Of a stretch of 64,000 bases of DNA, positions 19,729-28,888 are shown piece by piece. The notes beneath the pieces were generated by a model. The model saw only the letters and a program-made list of their open reading frames with translations, searched no databases and was not told where the DNA came from. The DNA is from Leifsonia psychrotolerans (GTDB taxonomy: Bacteria; Actinomycetota; Actinomycetes; Actinomycetales; Microbacteriaceae): contig NZ_JACCFM010000001.1 in the NCBI RefSeq assembly GCF_013410665.1, positions 434,001-498,000 on the forward strand, given 5' to 3'. Position 1 is the first letter of the stretch; each line of letters opens with the position of its first letter. The translations under genes and the position numbers were made by a program.

Positions 19729-19965
19729 TTATATCTTTCCTCCAGATAGGCAATAACGACTCAGCCAAGCTCAGGCGACGACCACGACACTGTGTCCGGT
19801 GCTCTGTCGCTCTGTGCGGCTGTAGTCGCTGGGCGGAACGAGGCGTCGAGGTTGGCGTGGAAGCCCCCTGCTCGATAACCGTTCCTTCGTACATTCTCGG
19901 GTCTTTTGGCGCTCAGCGCGACACGACGGGCGGGAAGCAGGCAAACGCCGCTCACTCTGACGGAT

Positions 19966-20310
19966 TTACCCTGTCGGTCTGAACAGATTGACCGGGAGTT
20001 GTCGTTCGACGGCCTGCACCGCGACCACGCCGTCGTTCGGTGTTGCGATGGAGGCGTCGGGATGCGGCAGCGGGTTGTAGTACCAGGCCGGCTTATCGGG
20101 TGCTCCTGATTTCGAGGCGCTGACGCGGGCCTCACCGCTTTTCGCCCCGATGTGATGCAGGAGCACGAGGCCTGGGCCGAAACTGGCTGCCGACACGGTG
20201 CGGTTCGCTCGGAACTCCTCGACGGTCTTCTGATTCCACTGCTGATACTGTGGGAACCTCCCGGGCAGCCATAATCTGCGCGCCGTCATCGTTCGTGCTC
20301 TGGTGAACAA
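19966..20310 (-). pseudogene. Decayed F420-type (Ddn/DUF385) nitroreductase
   Basis: The frame keeps the family blocks WNQKTVEEFRANR, LLHHIGAKSGEARV and ASKSGAPDKPAWYYN, but about 15 residues normally between the last two (the TPL-containing strand) are deleted. After PDASIATPND the C-terminal third is lost to a stop. The natural start is the ATG at 20289. Intact relatives are about 140-150 aa deazaflavin (F420)-binding reductases. The start abuts an oppositely oriented ABC ATPase fragment, so this is a rearrangement scar. The 240 bp between here and the aldehyde dehydrogenase gene show nothing further. Confidence 0.7.
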
Positions 20311-20407
20311 CCCGAGAGTGATCTTTGCGCATGAGCCGACGCGAAGCCTGGATTACGCGACGGGCGCGGTAGTCGAAGGCATCCTCTTTGCTGTGAATAA
20401 GGAGAAA
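20282..20407 (+). pseudogene. Fragment of a MacB/LolD-type ABC ATPase
   Basis: The translation includes RALVNNPRVIFAHEPTRSLD followed by YATGAVVEGILFAVNKEKG, which is the Walker B and following region of an FtsX-partner ABC ATPase. The Walker B Asp has become His (AHEPT), and nothing before or after is recognisable. Its left end collides with the nitroreductase remnant at 20282-20289. Together with the permease remnant downstream it is the skeleton of a lost exporter operon. The interval 20408-20631 holds no recognisable sequence. Confidence 0.7.
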
Positions 20408-20631
20408 GGCAGTCGAAGGCAGCCGAAACGGCACCGACCCTGGATGCTGGGCCGAAGAAGTTCGAGTCGACCGAAGCGAAAGCACGCGACGGGTTTGGGC
20501 TCCCGGACGCGCGACCGCTGCGCTCACCCAGCCGGATCTCGACACAATCGCAGCGCCCCCGGGATCAAGGGAATCGAGCCGCTTCTGATGGTCTCGCTTG
20601 ACTACAGCGAGTTCGACGTCCCTGCAACCAC

Positions 20632-21249
20632 GTGCTGATCATCAACGTACCCGGAGCGACAGTTTCGATCGGCGTGACGAACTACGAGGGTGCTCCCAGC
20701 ACCGTGCGGACCTCTGTTGCAGGCATTCAGAATGAAACGTTGCTGGGCAGCAGCGCCGGGCTGAAACAGCACCTGACCTCGGAGATAAATCAGGTATAGA
20801 ACGAGGGAATGCCGGCTTCGGTCGTTGTGGGCTACTCGGTGGCAACCGCACAGTTCGATTCGAGTTTGACCGCTGAGCAAGTCCAAGCGTTGCAGACCAC
20901 GCTCTTGGACAAGCGCTACAGTGCGCTGACCGTGGCGGGTCAGCTCGGGACATTCAAAAGCGTCTTCAAACGAATCATCGGAGTGCTCAACGCTTTCGCC
21001 GTCGGCGTCGGCACATTCATCAGCAATGTGCTGGACCATACCGGTTTGTCTGGTTTGTCTGGTTTGCCCGGCTCGCACATAATGCAGTTCGCACCGGCAT
21101 CCATTGCAATCATCGTCGTCGTGGTGATGCTCCTCATCATTTTTGCCGGAACTTCGCCCGCGCTGCGCGCCAAAATGTGTGCGGTCGCCCAAGTCGCCAT
21201 TGAAACCACGGCAATGGCTCGGTGCTCGAGCACGGCTGCGAGTAGGTGA
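20632..21249 (+). pseudogene. Decayed FtsX/MacB-family ABC permease
   Basis: The frame shows LTAEQVQALQTTLLDKRYSA, then FKRIIGVLNAFAV, and finally MQFAPASIAIIVVVVMLLII with AGTSPALRA, which are blocks of FtsX-like permeases. It is broken by an in-frame TAG at 20797-20799, and most of the central membrane region between GVLNAFAV and MQFAPASI is missing. Short TTTGTCTGG repeats (about 21046-21066) sit at the deletion point. From 21250 to 21461 I see nothing recognisable. Confidence 0.7.
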
Positions 21250-21461
21250 CTGTCGAGATGATTTGTGAAGCCAGCATGGTGTCACCGCGCACCTTCTCCA
21301 ACTGTTTCGACTCAAAGGAAGGAGTCATTCTCGGGACCACTTACCCGAAGTCGAGTAAGGAGGATCTGGAGCATCTCCGCTTCGACACCGAATGCACAGA
21401 GCAATTTTGTTTCACTCATGGCTAGCACACTGGCCAGTCACGAGCCCGACCGAGCGCTGGG

Positions 21462-22679
21462 TTAGGCCTCGAGGCGGGCGAGAGTGGGAGCGAGCGCGTG
21501 CGACTTCGACGCACGCGACGCGGCGACCCCAAAGGATGCCTCCCCGAATACAGCGACAATGAGGAAGGCGACGATGATCGACCAGGGCACGCCAGCCGCG
21601 GCTAGCAATCCCATCGTGAGCGGGCCGATCGCGGCGAAGGTGTAGCCAACGCCCTGGCTGAACGCCGAGAACGCAGATGTCTGGGCGACGCTCGGTGCGG
21701 TGAAGATGATGAGGCCGATCGAGATTCCGAACGCGGCGCTTTGTGCGATGCCGAGCAGGCACACCATGATCGGGGCGAGTGTCGTCGGGCCGAACGCGAC
21801 GCCCATCAGGCCGACGCTCGACACGATCGACAAGCCGACGATGAGGGGGGTGCGGAGCCTTGGCTTCGAGGCGAGCATGGGTGCGAGCAGGGAGGCGGGA
21901 AGGCCTGCGACGCTCATCAGCGCGAGCAACAATCCGGCCTCGGCCGGAGCAAGCCCGCGGTCGGTGTAGACGGTCGGTAGCCACGACGTCAGCGAGAAGT
22001 AGATCAGGGCCTGGCAGCCGAAGAACCCGGTAACGGCCCAGAGGCCCGGCGCTTGCCTAATCGGGACGGCGGTCACACCCGCGGCGTGCGTGCCGGCCGG
22101 GGATGCAGCGCGCAGGCGTGGCAACAGAATCGCGCCGATCAAGGCTGCGGCGAAGAGGGGCACACCCCACGCGATGAGTGAGGGGGGCGCCTGATCGCCG
22201 ATCGCGTGAAAGAAGGGGACCGTGAGCGCAGCGCCGGCAGCGGCGCTGATGCCGAACGCTGTGGTGTAGATGCCGGTCCAAAATCCCGCGCGCCGGTCGA
22301 GAAAATGTCGGATCAGCTGGGGAGTGAGTATCCCGAGCAGTGCGATCGAAGCGCCGACGACGACGGTGCCGACAAAGAGCAGAGGGGTGCTCAGTGGCCG
22401 CAGAAGTCCCGCGGCGGCGAGCGAGATGAGGAGAACGAGCAGCGCACGCTCGAGCCCGACCTTGCGCACGAGTAGCGGCGCAAGAGGTGAGGTGAGGCCA
22501 AACAATAAGACCGGGGTGGCGCTGAGCACGGCGAGCCCTGTCGCATTAATGCTGTAGCTGGCCCCGAGGGGAATTAGAAGGGGGGAAATGGAGGTGATCG
22601 GAAAGCGCACGCACAGTCCGATGACGACCACCATCACGCCGGCGGCGATCAGGGCTCCCGGGCGGCTACTCCTGCCCAT
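21462..22679 (-). CDS. CynX/NimT family MFS transporter
   Basis: A 405-aa major facilitator with 12 predicted helices. The N-terminal stretch GLCVRFPITSISPLLIPLGA matches the cyanate/nitroimidazole (CynX/NimT) group. The open frame extends to 23141 in the track of codons, but those residues are the regulator gene read in another frame. The ATG at 22679 overlaps the regulator stop by 14 bp and is the natural start. Co-transcription with the FadR-type regulator and the facing amidohydrolase operon suggests it moves a related small nitrogen compound or a product of its hydrolysis; the direction is unknown. Confidence 0.85.
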   Translation of the reverse strand: MGRSSRPGALIAAGVMVVVIGLCVRFPITSISPLLIPLGASYSINATGLAVLSATPVLLFGLTSPLAPLLVRKVGLERALLVLLISLAAAGLLRPLSTPLLFVGTVVVGASIALLGILTPQLIRHFLDRRAGFWTGIYTTAFGISAAAGAALTVPFFHAIGDQAPPSLIAWGVPLFAAALIGAILLPRLRAASPAGTHAAGVTAVPIRQAPGLWAVTGFFGCQALIYFSLTSWLPTVYTDRGLAPAEAGLLLALMSVAGLPASLLAPMLASKPRLRTPLIVGLSIVSSVGLMGVAFGPTTLAPIMVCLLGIAQSAAFGISIGLIIFTAPSVAQTSAFSAFSQGVGYTFAAIGPLTMGLLAAAGVPWSIIVAFLIVAVFGEASFGVAASRASKSHALAPTLARLEA

Positions 22680-23352
22680 TGAGCAGAGATTGTGCTTGCT
22701 GGTCGAGAAGGCCGAGCGCGGCGGCGACAGCCTGGTCGGGTTGCTGGGCGGCGACGGCTCGGTAAAGCGCATTGTGCAAGTCGGCCCGGTCGGGGTCGGC
22801 GTTGCGACTGAGGCACGAATTATCAGCGACCGAGGTGCGAAGCGATGCGTCGAAGCTGGCATAAAGGTCGGCGAGCAAGCTGTTGCCCGACGCCTTCGCA
22901 ACGCCCACATGGAAGGCGATATCGTGGGTGATGAACTGCTCACTGTCACCGCTGCGGATCGCGAGCTGGCGACTCTCGAGGTGCTCCTGCAGGGCGTCGA
23001 TGTCGGCGTCACTGCGGTGCACGGCGGCAAGTTGGGCGGCAAGCGCGTCGAGCGCGCGGCGCACCTGGATGACCTCATGGCTGTCCGCGGTTCCGATGGC
23101 GCGGCGCAGTGCCACCTGCGTGGCGTCGTCGGCAACGACATACGTTCCGTCGCCCTGGCGGGTCTCGAGCAGGCCGAGCTGCACGAGGGCGCGGACGGAC
23201 TCCCGCACTGAGGGGCGGCTCACCCCGAGCCTTTCGATCAGTTCGTATTCGCTGGGGATTCGGTCACCGACTGCCCAGACTCCCGAGCTGATCTCAGCCC
23301 GGATCTGTTCGACCACATCGTCGACCAGGGACCTGCGGCGAACTGGTTGCAT
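22666..23352 (-). CDS. FadR/GntR family transcriptional regulator
   Basis: A 228-aa regulator: winged helix-turn-helix at residues 10-75 (DRIPSEYELIERLGVSRPSV) and an all-helical FCD ligand domain (LDALAAQLAAVHRSDADID, then HDIAFHVGVAKASGN, with His residues that usually bind a metal). ATG 23352 has GAGG five bases upstream; longer versions reach into the divergent gene. It is transcribed with the MFS gene and faces the amidohydrolase/ABC operon, so it probably represses both units until a carboxylate-like ligand binds. The palindrome at 23391-23403 is its likely operator. Confidence 0.9.
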   Translation of the reverse strand: MQPVRRRSLVDDVVEQIRAEISSGVWAVGDRIPSEYELIERLGVSRPSVRESVRALVQLGLLETRQGDGTYVVADDATQVALRRAIGTADSHEVIQVRRALDALAAQLAAVHRSDADIDALQEHLESRQLAIRSGDSEQFITHDIAFHVGVAKASGNSLLADLYASFDASLRTSVADNSCLSRNADPDRADLHNALYRAVAAQQPDQAVAAALGLLDQQAQSLLNGQE

Positions 23353-23387
23353 GGAAACCTCGTTTGAATTCGGAATGCCTATGTGAT

Positions 23388-23403
23388 TATCATATGTCAT
23401 ATG
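23388..23403 (+). promoter_or_regulatory. Divergent operator with overlapping -10 element
   Basis: CATATGTCATATG (23391-23403) is a 13-bp palindrome with a single central base. TATCAT (23388-23393) lies seven bases before ATG 23401 and could be the -10 box of a leaderless transcript of the amidohydrolase operon. A repressor bound here would block initiation directly. Confidence 0.5.
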
Positions 23404-24498
23404 ACCCGACATTCGGGTTTGCCTGCGAAAGAGAGCCACACCGTCGTGACTACGCCAGTATCTGGTCCGTCCCTTGCCGCACCCGCGCTCGTCGACGCGC
23501 ACATCCACCCCGACAAAACCACGTGGGGAACACCGTGGCAGTCGCGGAAGCCCGCGCAGACGCTGGCTGAGCTCATCCAAAATGACCGCGACGCCGAGTT
23601 CGACACGAGCACCGAAGAGCGCGCGCACGCTCTGCTTTCAAACGCCGTGGCGAATGGCACGCTCGCGATGCGTGCCCACGTCGACGTCGCGAGCCACATT
23701 GGTGTCGACAACGTCGTCGCCGTGCGTGCGGCAGCTGACAGACTCGCGCCGTTCCTTACGGTGCAGATCGTCGCCTTCCCGCAGTTTGGTCTGCTTACCA
23801 ACTCGGGCACGCTCGAGATGATGCGGGAGTCGCTCAACGTCGGCGCAGATCTCGTGGGCGGCATAGATCCTGCGGGCGTCGACGGGGATGTCGAGGGTCA
23901 TTTGGATGCGGTGTTCGGGCTTGCGGGGGAGGCCGGCCGCGATGTCGACATCCACCTGCACGACGGGGGAGACGTCGGCCTGATGCAGATCCGTGAGATC
24001 GCCCGCCGCACCGTGGGCCTCGGTATGCAGGGGCGGGTGACAATCGGCCACGCCTTCGCGGCCTGCGACACGAGCCTGCCGCGGCTACGTGAGACGCTCG
24101 ACCGCGTCGCTGAGGCCGGCGTCTGGCTGACCACGTGCGCGCTCGGCCCCGACCCGGTGCCCGACCTCGACCTATTCGAACAGCACGGCGTGCGCCTGGC
24201 GCTCGGCTCCGACGGGGTACGTGATTCGTGGAGCCCGTTCGGCACCGGCAGCATGGTCGACCGTGCCCACCTGCTCGGTTACCGCACCGGCGCTCTCACC
24301 GACGCCGATCTCGAACGCTGCTACCGGCTCGCCTCGACCGCGGGTGGCGAACTGCTGGGCGTGCCCGATCTGGCGAGGTGGGCTGGCCCGGGTTTCGACA
24401 CGCGCCTCGAGTTCGAGGCGAACTCGATCGCGCAGCTCGTCGTCGATCGGCCCGCGCCCCGTCGGGTGATCCGGCGCGGAGTCAACTACACCGGATAG
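23401..24498 (+). CDS. Amidohydrolase, cytosine deaminase-like
   Basis: A 365-aa metal-dependent hydrolase. The first metal ligands are His34 and His36 (ALVDAHIHPDKT); His187 (VDIHLHDGG), His217 (TIGHAFA) and Asp271 (LALGSDGVRDSW) complete a classical single-metal site. The arrangement and the WSPFGTGSMVDRA stretch match the cytosine deaminase/N-isopropylammelide branch. It probably deaminates or hydrolyses a cyclic amide or amine. ATG 23401 is favoured because TATCAT lies 7 bases upstream; GTG 23446 with AAAGAGAG upstream is an alternative that still retains the metal ligands. It leads the operon with the ABC importer. Confidence 0.85.
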   Translation: MTRHSGLPAKESHTVVTTPVSGPSLAAPALVDAHIHPDKTTWGTPWQSRKPAQTLAELIQNDRDAEFDTSTEERAHALLSNAVANGTLAMRAHVDVASHIGVDNVVAVRAAADRLAPFLTVQIVAFPQFGLLTNSGTLEMMRESLNVGADLVGGIDPAGVDGDVEGHLDAVFGLAGEAGRDVDIHLHDGGDVGLMQIREIARRTVGLGMQGRVTIGHAFAACDTSLPRLRETLDRVAEAGVWLTTCALGPDPVPDLDLFEQHGVRLALGSDGVRDSWSPFGTGSMVDRAHLLGYRTGALTDADLERCYRLASTAGGELLGVPDLARWAGPGFDTRLEFEANSIAQLVVDRPAPRRVIRRGVNYTG

Positions 24499-24561
24499 AC
24501 CCGGCCGCACGTTCTTCACCCCTCACTCGCACCGCATCTCATCTGAAACGAAGGAGTTTCC

Positions 24562-26199
24562 ATGACTCGACGACCTCTCGCCCTGCTGGGAGTCGCCGCA
24601 TCGGCGGCCCTGGTGCTGACTGCGTGCACCGGCGGCGGCAACGCCAACGACGCCGGTACCGGCAAGCTCAACGTTGACCTCAGTAACCTCTCCTCCACCA
24701 CGGTGCCCGGCACGGCCGCGGTCGACGAGATCACCTGGAATCTGCCCTACGAGCCCCTGTCGCTCGACCCGCAGCATTCCTTCAACTACGCCGAGAACAC
24801 GGTCATCGCAAACCTGTGCGACAGCCTGCTGCGGATGAATCCCGACCTGTCGACCGGGCCGGGACTCGCCGCGAGCGTCGCGCAGCCTGACGACACGACT
24901 TATGTCTACACACTGCAGGACGGCGTGACGTTCTGGAACGGCACACCACTCACCCCCGCCGACGTCGTTTACTCGCTGACCCGCCAGGCTGGCGCCGGGG
25001 CCTCGTCGTACTACTCCGAATACTTCACCTATCTGGAGTCGGCCGAGGTGACCGGAGCAAACGAGGTCACCGTGCACCTGAGTCAACCCGACGCACTCTT
25101 CGAGCAGGGCATGTCGAGTGCCGCTGGCGCGATTGTTCAGCAGGCCGCCGCCGAGGCCGCCGGGGAGAGCTTCGGAACACCGACCGCGAGCGTGCAATGC
25201 ACGGGCCCGTTCAAACTCGACCAGTGGAATGCCGGCAAGTCGATCGTGCTGACGAAGAACGCCGGCTACTGGGATGAGACGCTCATGCCGAAGGTTGAGA
25301 AGCTCACTTTCACGGCAATCGCGGATGAGTCCACCGCCGTCAACGCGCTGCGGTCAGGCGATGTCGATGGCCAGTTCTTCTACCTGCCCCCGGCCGGCCT
25401 CTCGCAGCTCGAAAGCAGTGACACCGTGACGACCACCTATGGCAAATCGTTTGTGTTCTGGACCCTAGCCTCGGCTGCGACCGAGGGTCTATTTGCCAAT
25501 CCCGACGTGCGCAATGCACTGCTTGCCTCGATTGACCGCACCGCGGTCGCCGACGTCGTATTCCAGGGCGCTGCGCTTCCCGCATCGACCCTGGCCGGCC
25601 CCGACTACTGGGACACCCAAGCTGACATCTTTGAGCCCGCGTGGCAGGAGTTCAGTACAGATCCAGATCCCGCCGCAAGCGCGAAGTTACTCGCCGATGC
25701 CGGTGACCTGAGCCAGACAATCACCATCGCGATCCAGGGCAGCTCTGCCGTGCACGAGCAGACCGCTAACCTGCTGCAGGCGGCAGGCGCGGCCATCGGT
25801 CTGAAGATTGAGACCAAGGTTATCCCGGTTGAGCAGTACGGCAACCTCTACTTCGACCCGGCCGCGCGGAAGGGCGTGGACGCCTTCTTCACCACCTGGT
25901 ACGGCAACATGGCCGATCCTCTCGATGTCTACAACGTCTTTGCGACCGGCGGAGCCAGCAACTTCGACGGTTACGATGCCGTGAGTGCCGAGATCGAGAC
26001 GGCACGGCAGACGATTGACCCGGCGGAGCGCGCACAGCTCACCGTGGAAATCCAGAAACAGGTCACGAATGATTTGCCCTGGATGCCGCTGAACTACCTG
26101 CCGACGATCCTCGTGCAGAACGACCGGATCTCGGGCGCTACGGCGTCGGTGGCCTACCTGTCTTATCCCTGGGCCGCCACCATCGGCGGCGTCGAGTAA
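24562..26199 (+). CDS. ABC transporter substrate-binding lipoprotein (family 5)
   Basis: A 545-aa extracytoplasmic receptor. A lipoprotein signal (MTRRPLALL...LVLTAC, lipidated Cys22) is followed by a family 5 solute-binding fold: PYEPLSLDPQHSFNYAENTV near the N-terminus, and LTPADVVYSLTRQAG. Family 5 receptors bind peptides, nickel or other cationic or amide-containing molecules; the neighbours suggest a small nitrogen compound here. GGAG stands before ATG 24562. It is the first of five ABC-importer genes that are nearly gap-free. Confidence 0.93.
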   Translation: MTRRPLALLGVAASAALVLTACTGGGNANDAGTGKLNVDLSNLSSTTVPGTAAVDEITWNLPYEPLSLDPQHSFNYAENTVIANLCDSLLRMNPDLSTGPGLAASVAQPDDTTYVYTLQDGVTFWNGTPLTPADVVYSLTRQAGAGASSYYSEYFTYLESAEVTGANEVTVHLSQPDALFEQGMSSAAGAIVQQAAAEAAGESFGTPTASVQCTGPFKLDQWNAGKSIVLTKNAGYWDETLMPKVEKLTFTAIADESTAVNALRSGDVDGQFFYLPPAGLSQLESSDTVTTTYGKSFVFWTLASAATEGLFANPDVRNALLASIDRTAVADVVFQGAALPASTLAGPDYWDTQADIFEPAWQEFSTDPDPAASAKLLADAGDLSQTITIAIQGSSAVHEQTANLLQAAGAAIGLKIETKVIPVEQYGNLYFDPAARKGVDAFFTTWYGNMADPLDVYNVFATGGASNFDGYDAVSAEIETARQTIDPAERAQLTVEIQKQVTNDLPWMPLNYLPTILVQNDRISGATASVAYLSYPWAATIGGVE

Positions 26200-26202
26200 C
26201 CC

Positions 26203-27153
26203 ATGTCCCTGTCGTCCTACATCCTGCGACGCGCGGGCGGATTAGCGCTTGTGCTCCTGGTCACGTCCTTCGTTGTGTTCGGGCTGCTCTACCTCGCTCC
26301 GGGAAGTCCGCTGGCATTCGTGCTCGGGCCCCGGGGCGGGACCCCCGAGCAGATCGCAGCGGTCACCGCGCAGTACCACCTGGATGATCCCCTCTTCGTG
26401 CGCTATTTCAGTTGGTTGGGTGACATCGTTCGCGGTGACCTGGGTAACTCGATCGTCTACCGCCAGGGTGTCTCCGACCTGATCGTGAGCCGCCTCGGCA
26501 CCACGGCAGCCCTCGTCGGGCTGTCGACGCTCATGATCGCCGTCATCGGCATTGGCCTGGGCCTGATTGCAGCGCTGAAGGGTGGCTGGGCTGATCAGAT
26601 TGTCAACGTGGTCGCGACTCTCGGCCTGTCGACGCCGGTGTTTGTGGTCGGTATCGCGCTGATCAGCGTCTTCTCAGTTGGTCTGGGCTGGTTTCCGACG
26701 AACGGAAGCGGTAGTGGAGGCTTAGATACTCTCCACCATCTTCTCCTGCCGGCGGTTGCGCTCGCCGTTGCGAGCGCCGCGTACCTGGCCCGGATCACAC
26801 GCGCCTCGGTGTTGGAGGAGACCGGTCGGGAGCACGTGCAGACCGCCGTCGCGCGCGGGTTGAGCGGGAGCGTCACCGTGCGTCGCCATGTCCTGCGCAA
26901 TGCGCTGATTCCGATCACCACCGTCATGGGGCTCACTGTCGCGACGCTCATTGCAGGCGCCGTCGTGATCGAGAACGTGTTCGCGCTCGACGGGTTGGGC
27001 TCGCTTCTGGTGCGTGCGATTATGCAGCGTGATTTTGCGGTCGTGCAGGCCGTGATCCTGGTGCTCGTGATTGCCTTTGTCGTTGTCAACGCCATCGTCG
27101 ACTTCCTCTATACGCTCATCGATCCGCGGATCTCACTGGGGAGCAAACAATGA
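26203..27153 (+). CDS. ABC importer permease, DppB type
   Basis: A 316-aa inner-membrane permease with six helices. The DppB/OppB hallmarks are LRRAGGLALVLLVTSFVVF at the start, YHLDDPLFVRYFSWLGD, and the cytoplasmic EAA-loop (ARGLSGSVTVRRHVLRNALI) that docks the ATPases. It begins 3 bp after the receptor gene and overlaps the next permease by 4 bp. With that partner it forms the channel of the importer. Confidence 0.95.
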   Translation: MSLSSYILRRAGGLALVLLVTSFVVFGLLYLAPGSPLAFVLGPRGGTPEQIAAVTAQYHLDDPLFVRYFSWLGDIVRGDLGNSIVYRQGVSDLIVSRLGTTAALVGLSTLMIAVIGIGLGLIAALKGGWADQIVNVVATLGLSTPVFVVGIALISVFSVGLGWFPTNGSGSGGLDTLHHLLLPAVALAVASAAYLARITRASVLEETGREHVQTAVARGLSGSVTVRRHVLRNALIPITTVMGLTVATLIAGAVVIENVFALDGLGSLLVRAIMQRDFAVVQAVILVLVIAFVVVNAIVDFLYTLIDPRISLGSKQ

Positions 27154-28031
27154 CCATACCCACGACCATGCGAATTGCGCTCGCGAAACCGGCGCCGGCC
27201 GCTCCCACCTGGCCGAGCATGCTCTCCCGTCGGCTGGGTGGATCCGGCATGGTGTCCGCAGTGGTGCTGTCCCTGATCGCCCTCGCCGCTCTGTTGGCGC
27301 CGTGGATTGCGCCCTACCCGCCGAACCAACCCGACTTGTCAGCATCCCTGACGGGGCCGAGCGCGACGCACCTGCTTGGAGCCGACGCGCTGGGCCGAGA
27401 CATTCTCTCGCGTGCGATGTGGGGCGCACGAGTCACGCTGGCCGGGCCCACTTTGGTCATCCTCATCGCGACAGTGTTCGGGACTGCGCTCGCGCTCGTT
27501 GCAGCCTGGCACGGCGGCAAGATCGACATGATGATCTCCTGGGTGCTCGACGTGCTCTTCTCCGTCCCCGGTATCGTTTTTGGCCTCATCGCCGTCGCGA
27601 TTTTCGGCCCGAACCTCACCACCGTCGTGGTCGGTCTCTCGATCGGCTTCGTGCCCTACGTCGCCCGCGTCGTGCGTGGAGCGGCGCTTCGCGAGCGGCA
27701 GATGCCTTATGTGCAGGCGGCCTGGCTGCAGGGCCAGTCGGGCATCTCCATCACGGCCAAGCAGATCCTGCCGAACGTGCAGCCGATCATTGTGGCCCAG
27801 GCCGTCTCATCGCTCGGCTTCGCCGTGATCGACCTCGCCGCAGTGTCATTCCTCGGGCTCGGCGTGCAGCCGCCGACGGCCGACCTCGGCCTGATGGTGA
27901 AGAGCGGCTTCGACTCACTGTTGCGAGGCCAGCCCACTGAGGCAATCGTCGCAAGCGCCGGAATCGTGCTCATTGTGTGGTGCATCACGGCGATCGGCGA
28001 CAAGCTCGCATCCAACGTAAGGACTGTGTGA
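27150..28031 (+). CDS. ABC importer permease, DppC type
   Basis: A 293-aa permease with the DppC pattern: a cytoplasmic N-terminus, SLTGPSATHLLGADALGRDI in the first periplasmic loop, and the EAA loop AAWLQGQSGISITAKQILPN. It has six helices. It overlaps DppB (ATGA at 27150) and touches the next ATPase gene in a TGATG junction at 28029-28033, so translation is coupled. It is the second half of the channel. Confidence 0.95.
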   Translation: MTIPTTMRIALAKPAPAAPTWPSMLSRRLGGSGMVSAVVLSLIALAALLAPWIAPYPPNQPDLSASLTGPSATHLLGADALGRDILSRAMWGARVTLAGPTLVILIATVFGTALALVAAWHGGKIDMMISWVLDVLFSVPGIVFGLIAVAIFGPNLTTVVVGLSIGFVPYVARVVRGAALRERQMPYVQAAWLQGQSGISITAKQILPNVQPIIVAQAVSSLGFAVIDLAAVSFLGLGVQPPTADLGLMVKSGFDSLLRGQPTEAIVASAGIVLIVWCITAIGDKLASNVRTV

Positions 28032-28888
28032 TGACCAAACCGATCCTGCGCATCGACGATCTGCGGGCGACCCTCGTCACCCGGGACCGGACGCTCCCTC
28101 TCTTGAACGGCATCTCACTTGAATTGCAGCCTGGGGAGGCCCTCGGTCTCGTGGGCGAGTCCGGATCCGGCAAGTCGCTCACCACCCGCGCGATCATGCG
28201 CATGCTCGAGACGAACTTTCGGGTGAGCGGCGATGTGCAGTTCGCTGGTGAGTCCGTGTACAAGATGTCGCGCTCGCGGCTGCGCGAGTACCGGTCGGCG
28301 GATGTCGGCATGATCTTTCAAGACCCTCGGGCTCACGTGAACCCGGTGCACACGGTCGGCGACTTCCTGACGGAGGCACTCGTGCGCAACCGCGGCCTGC
28401 CCCGCGACGAGGTCGAGAAACGCGCAGTCGCGTTGCTCGACGAAGTCGGTGTGCGCCACCCCGAACGGCGGCTCACCCAGTACCCTCACGAGCTCTCGGG
28501 CGGACTGTTGCAACGGGTACTCATCGCGAGTGTGCTGCTCGCCGAACCCCGGCTCATCCTCGCGGACGAACCGACCACTGCGCTCGACGTCACGGCGCAG
28601 TCCGATGTGATGGCCATTCTTGAAGAGCAGCGTCAGGCGCGCGGCCTCTCTCTGCTGTTCATCACGCACAACCTCGAGTTGGCCCAGGCCTGCTGTGACC
28701 GACTAGCCGTGATGTACGCGGGTGAGATCGTAGAGCAGGGCGCGCATGTCTACGCCGCGCCGACCCACCCTTACACGAAGGAACTGATGGGCGCGCGACC
28801 GAGCATCGACATCCGCGCCGACCGGCTCCCCGAGCTGAACTATTCCATCGAGATGCACCAAGCGCTGAAAGCTGAGGCCGCACTGTGA
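28031..28888 (+). CDS. ABC importer ATPase, DppD type
   Basis: A 285-aa ATPase with Walker A LVGESGSGKSLT, Q-loop MIFQDPRAHVNPV, signature LSGGLLQRVLIA and Walker B LILADEPTTALD. The signature is LSGGLLQRV instead of the usual LSGGMRQRV, a tolerated change. The C-terminal oligopeptide-transporter region (THPYTKELMGARP) is present but the four-cysteine iron-sulfur motif of many DppD proteins is not obvious. ATG 28031 overlaps the permease stop; the longer upstream frame is the permease in another phase. Confidence 0.93.
   Translation: MTKPILRIDDLRATLVTRDRTLPLLNGISLELQPGEALGLVGESGSGKSLTTRAIMRMLETNFRVSGDVQFAGESVYKMSRSRLREYRSADVGMIFQDPRAHVNPVHTVGDFLTEALVRNRGLPRDEVEKRAVALLDEVGVRHPERRLTQYPHELSGGLLQRVLIASVLLAEPRLILADEPTTALDVTAQSDVMAILEEQRQARGLSLLFITHNLELAQACCDRLAVMYAGEIVEQGAHVYAAPTHPYTKELMGARPSIDIRADRLPELNYSIEMHQALKAEAAL

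Noticed and set aside
19903..19916. CTTTTGGCGCTCAG, similar to the DevR-type boxes
   Set aside because: It lies 175 bp before the aldehyde dehydrogenase start beside remnants and misses the final AGT; too weak to list with the other three.
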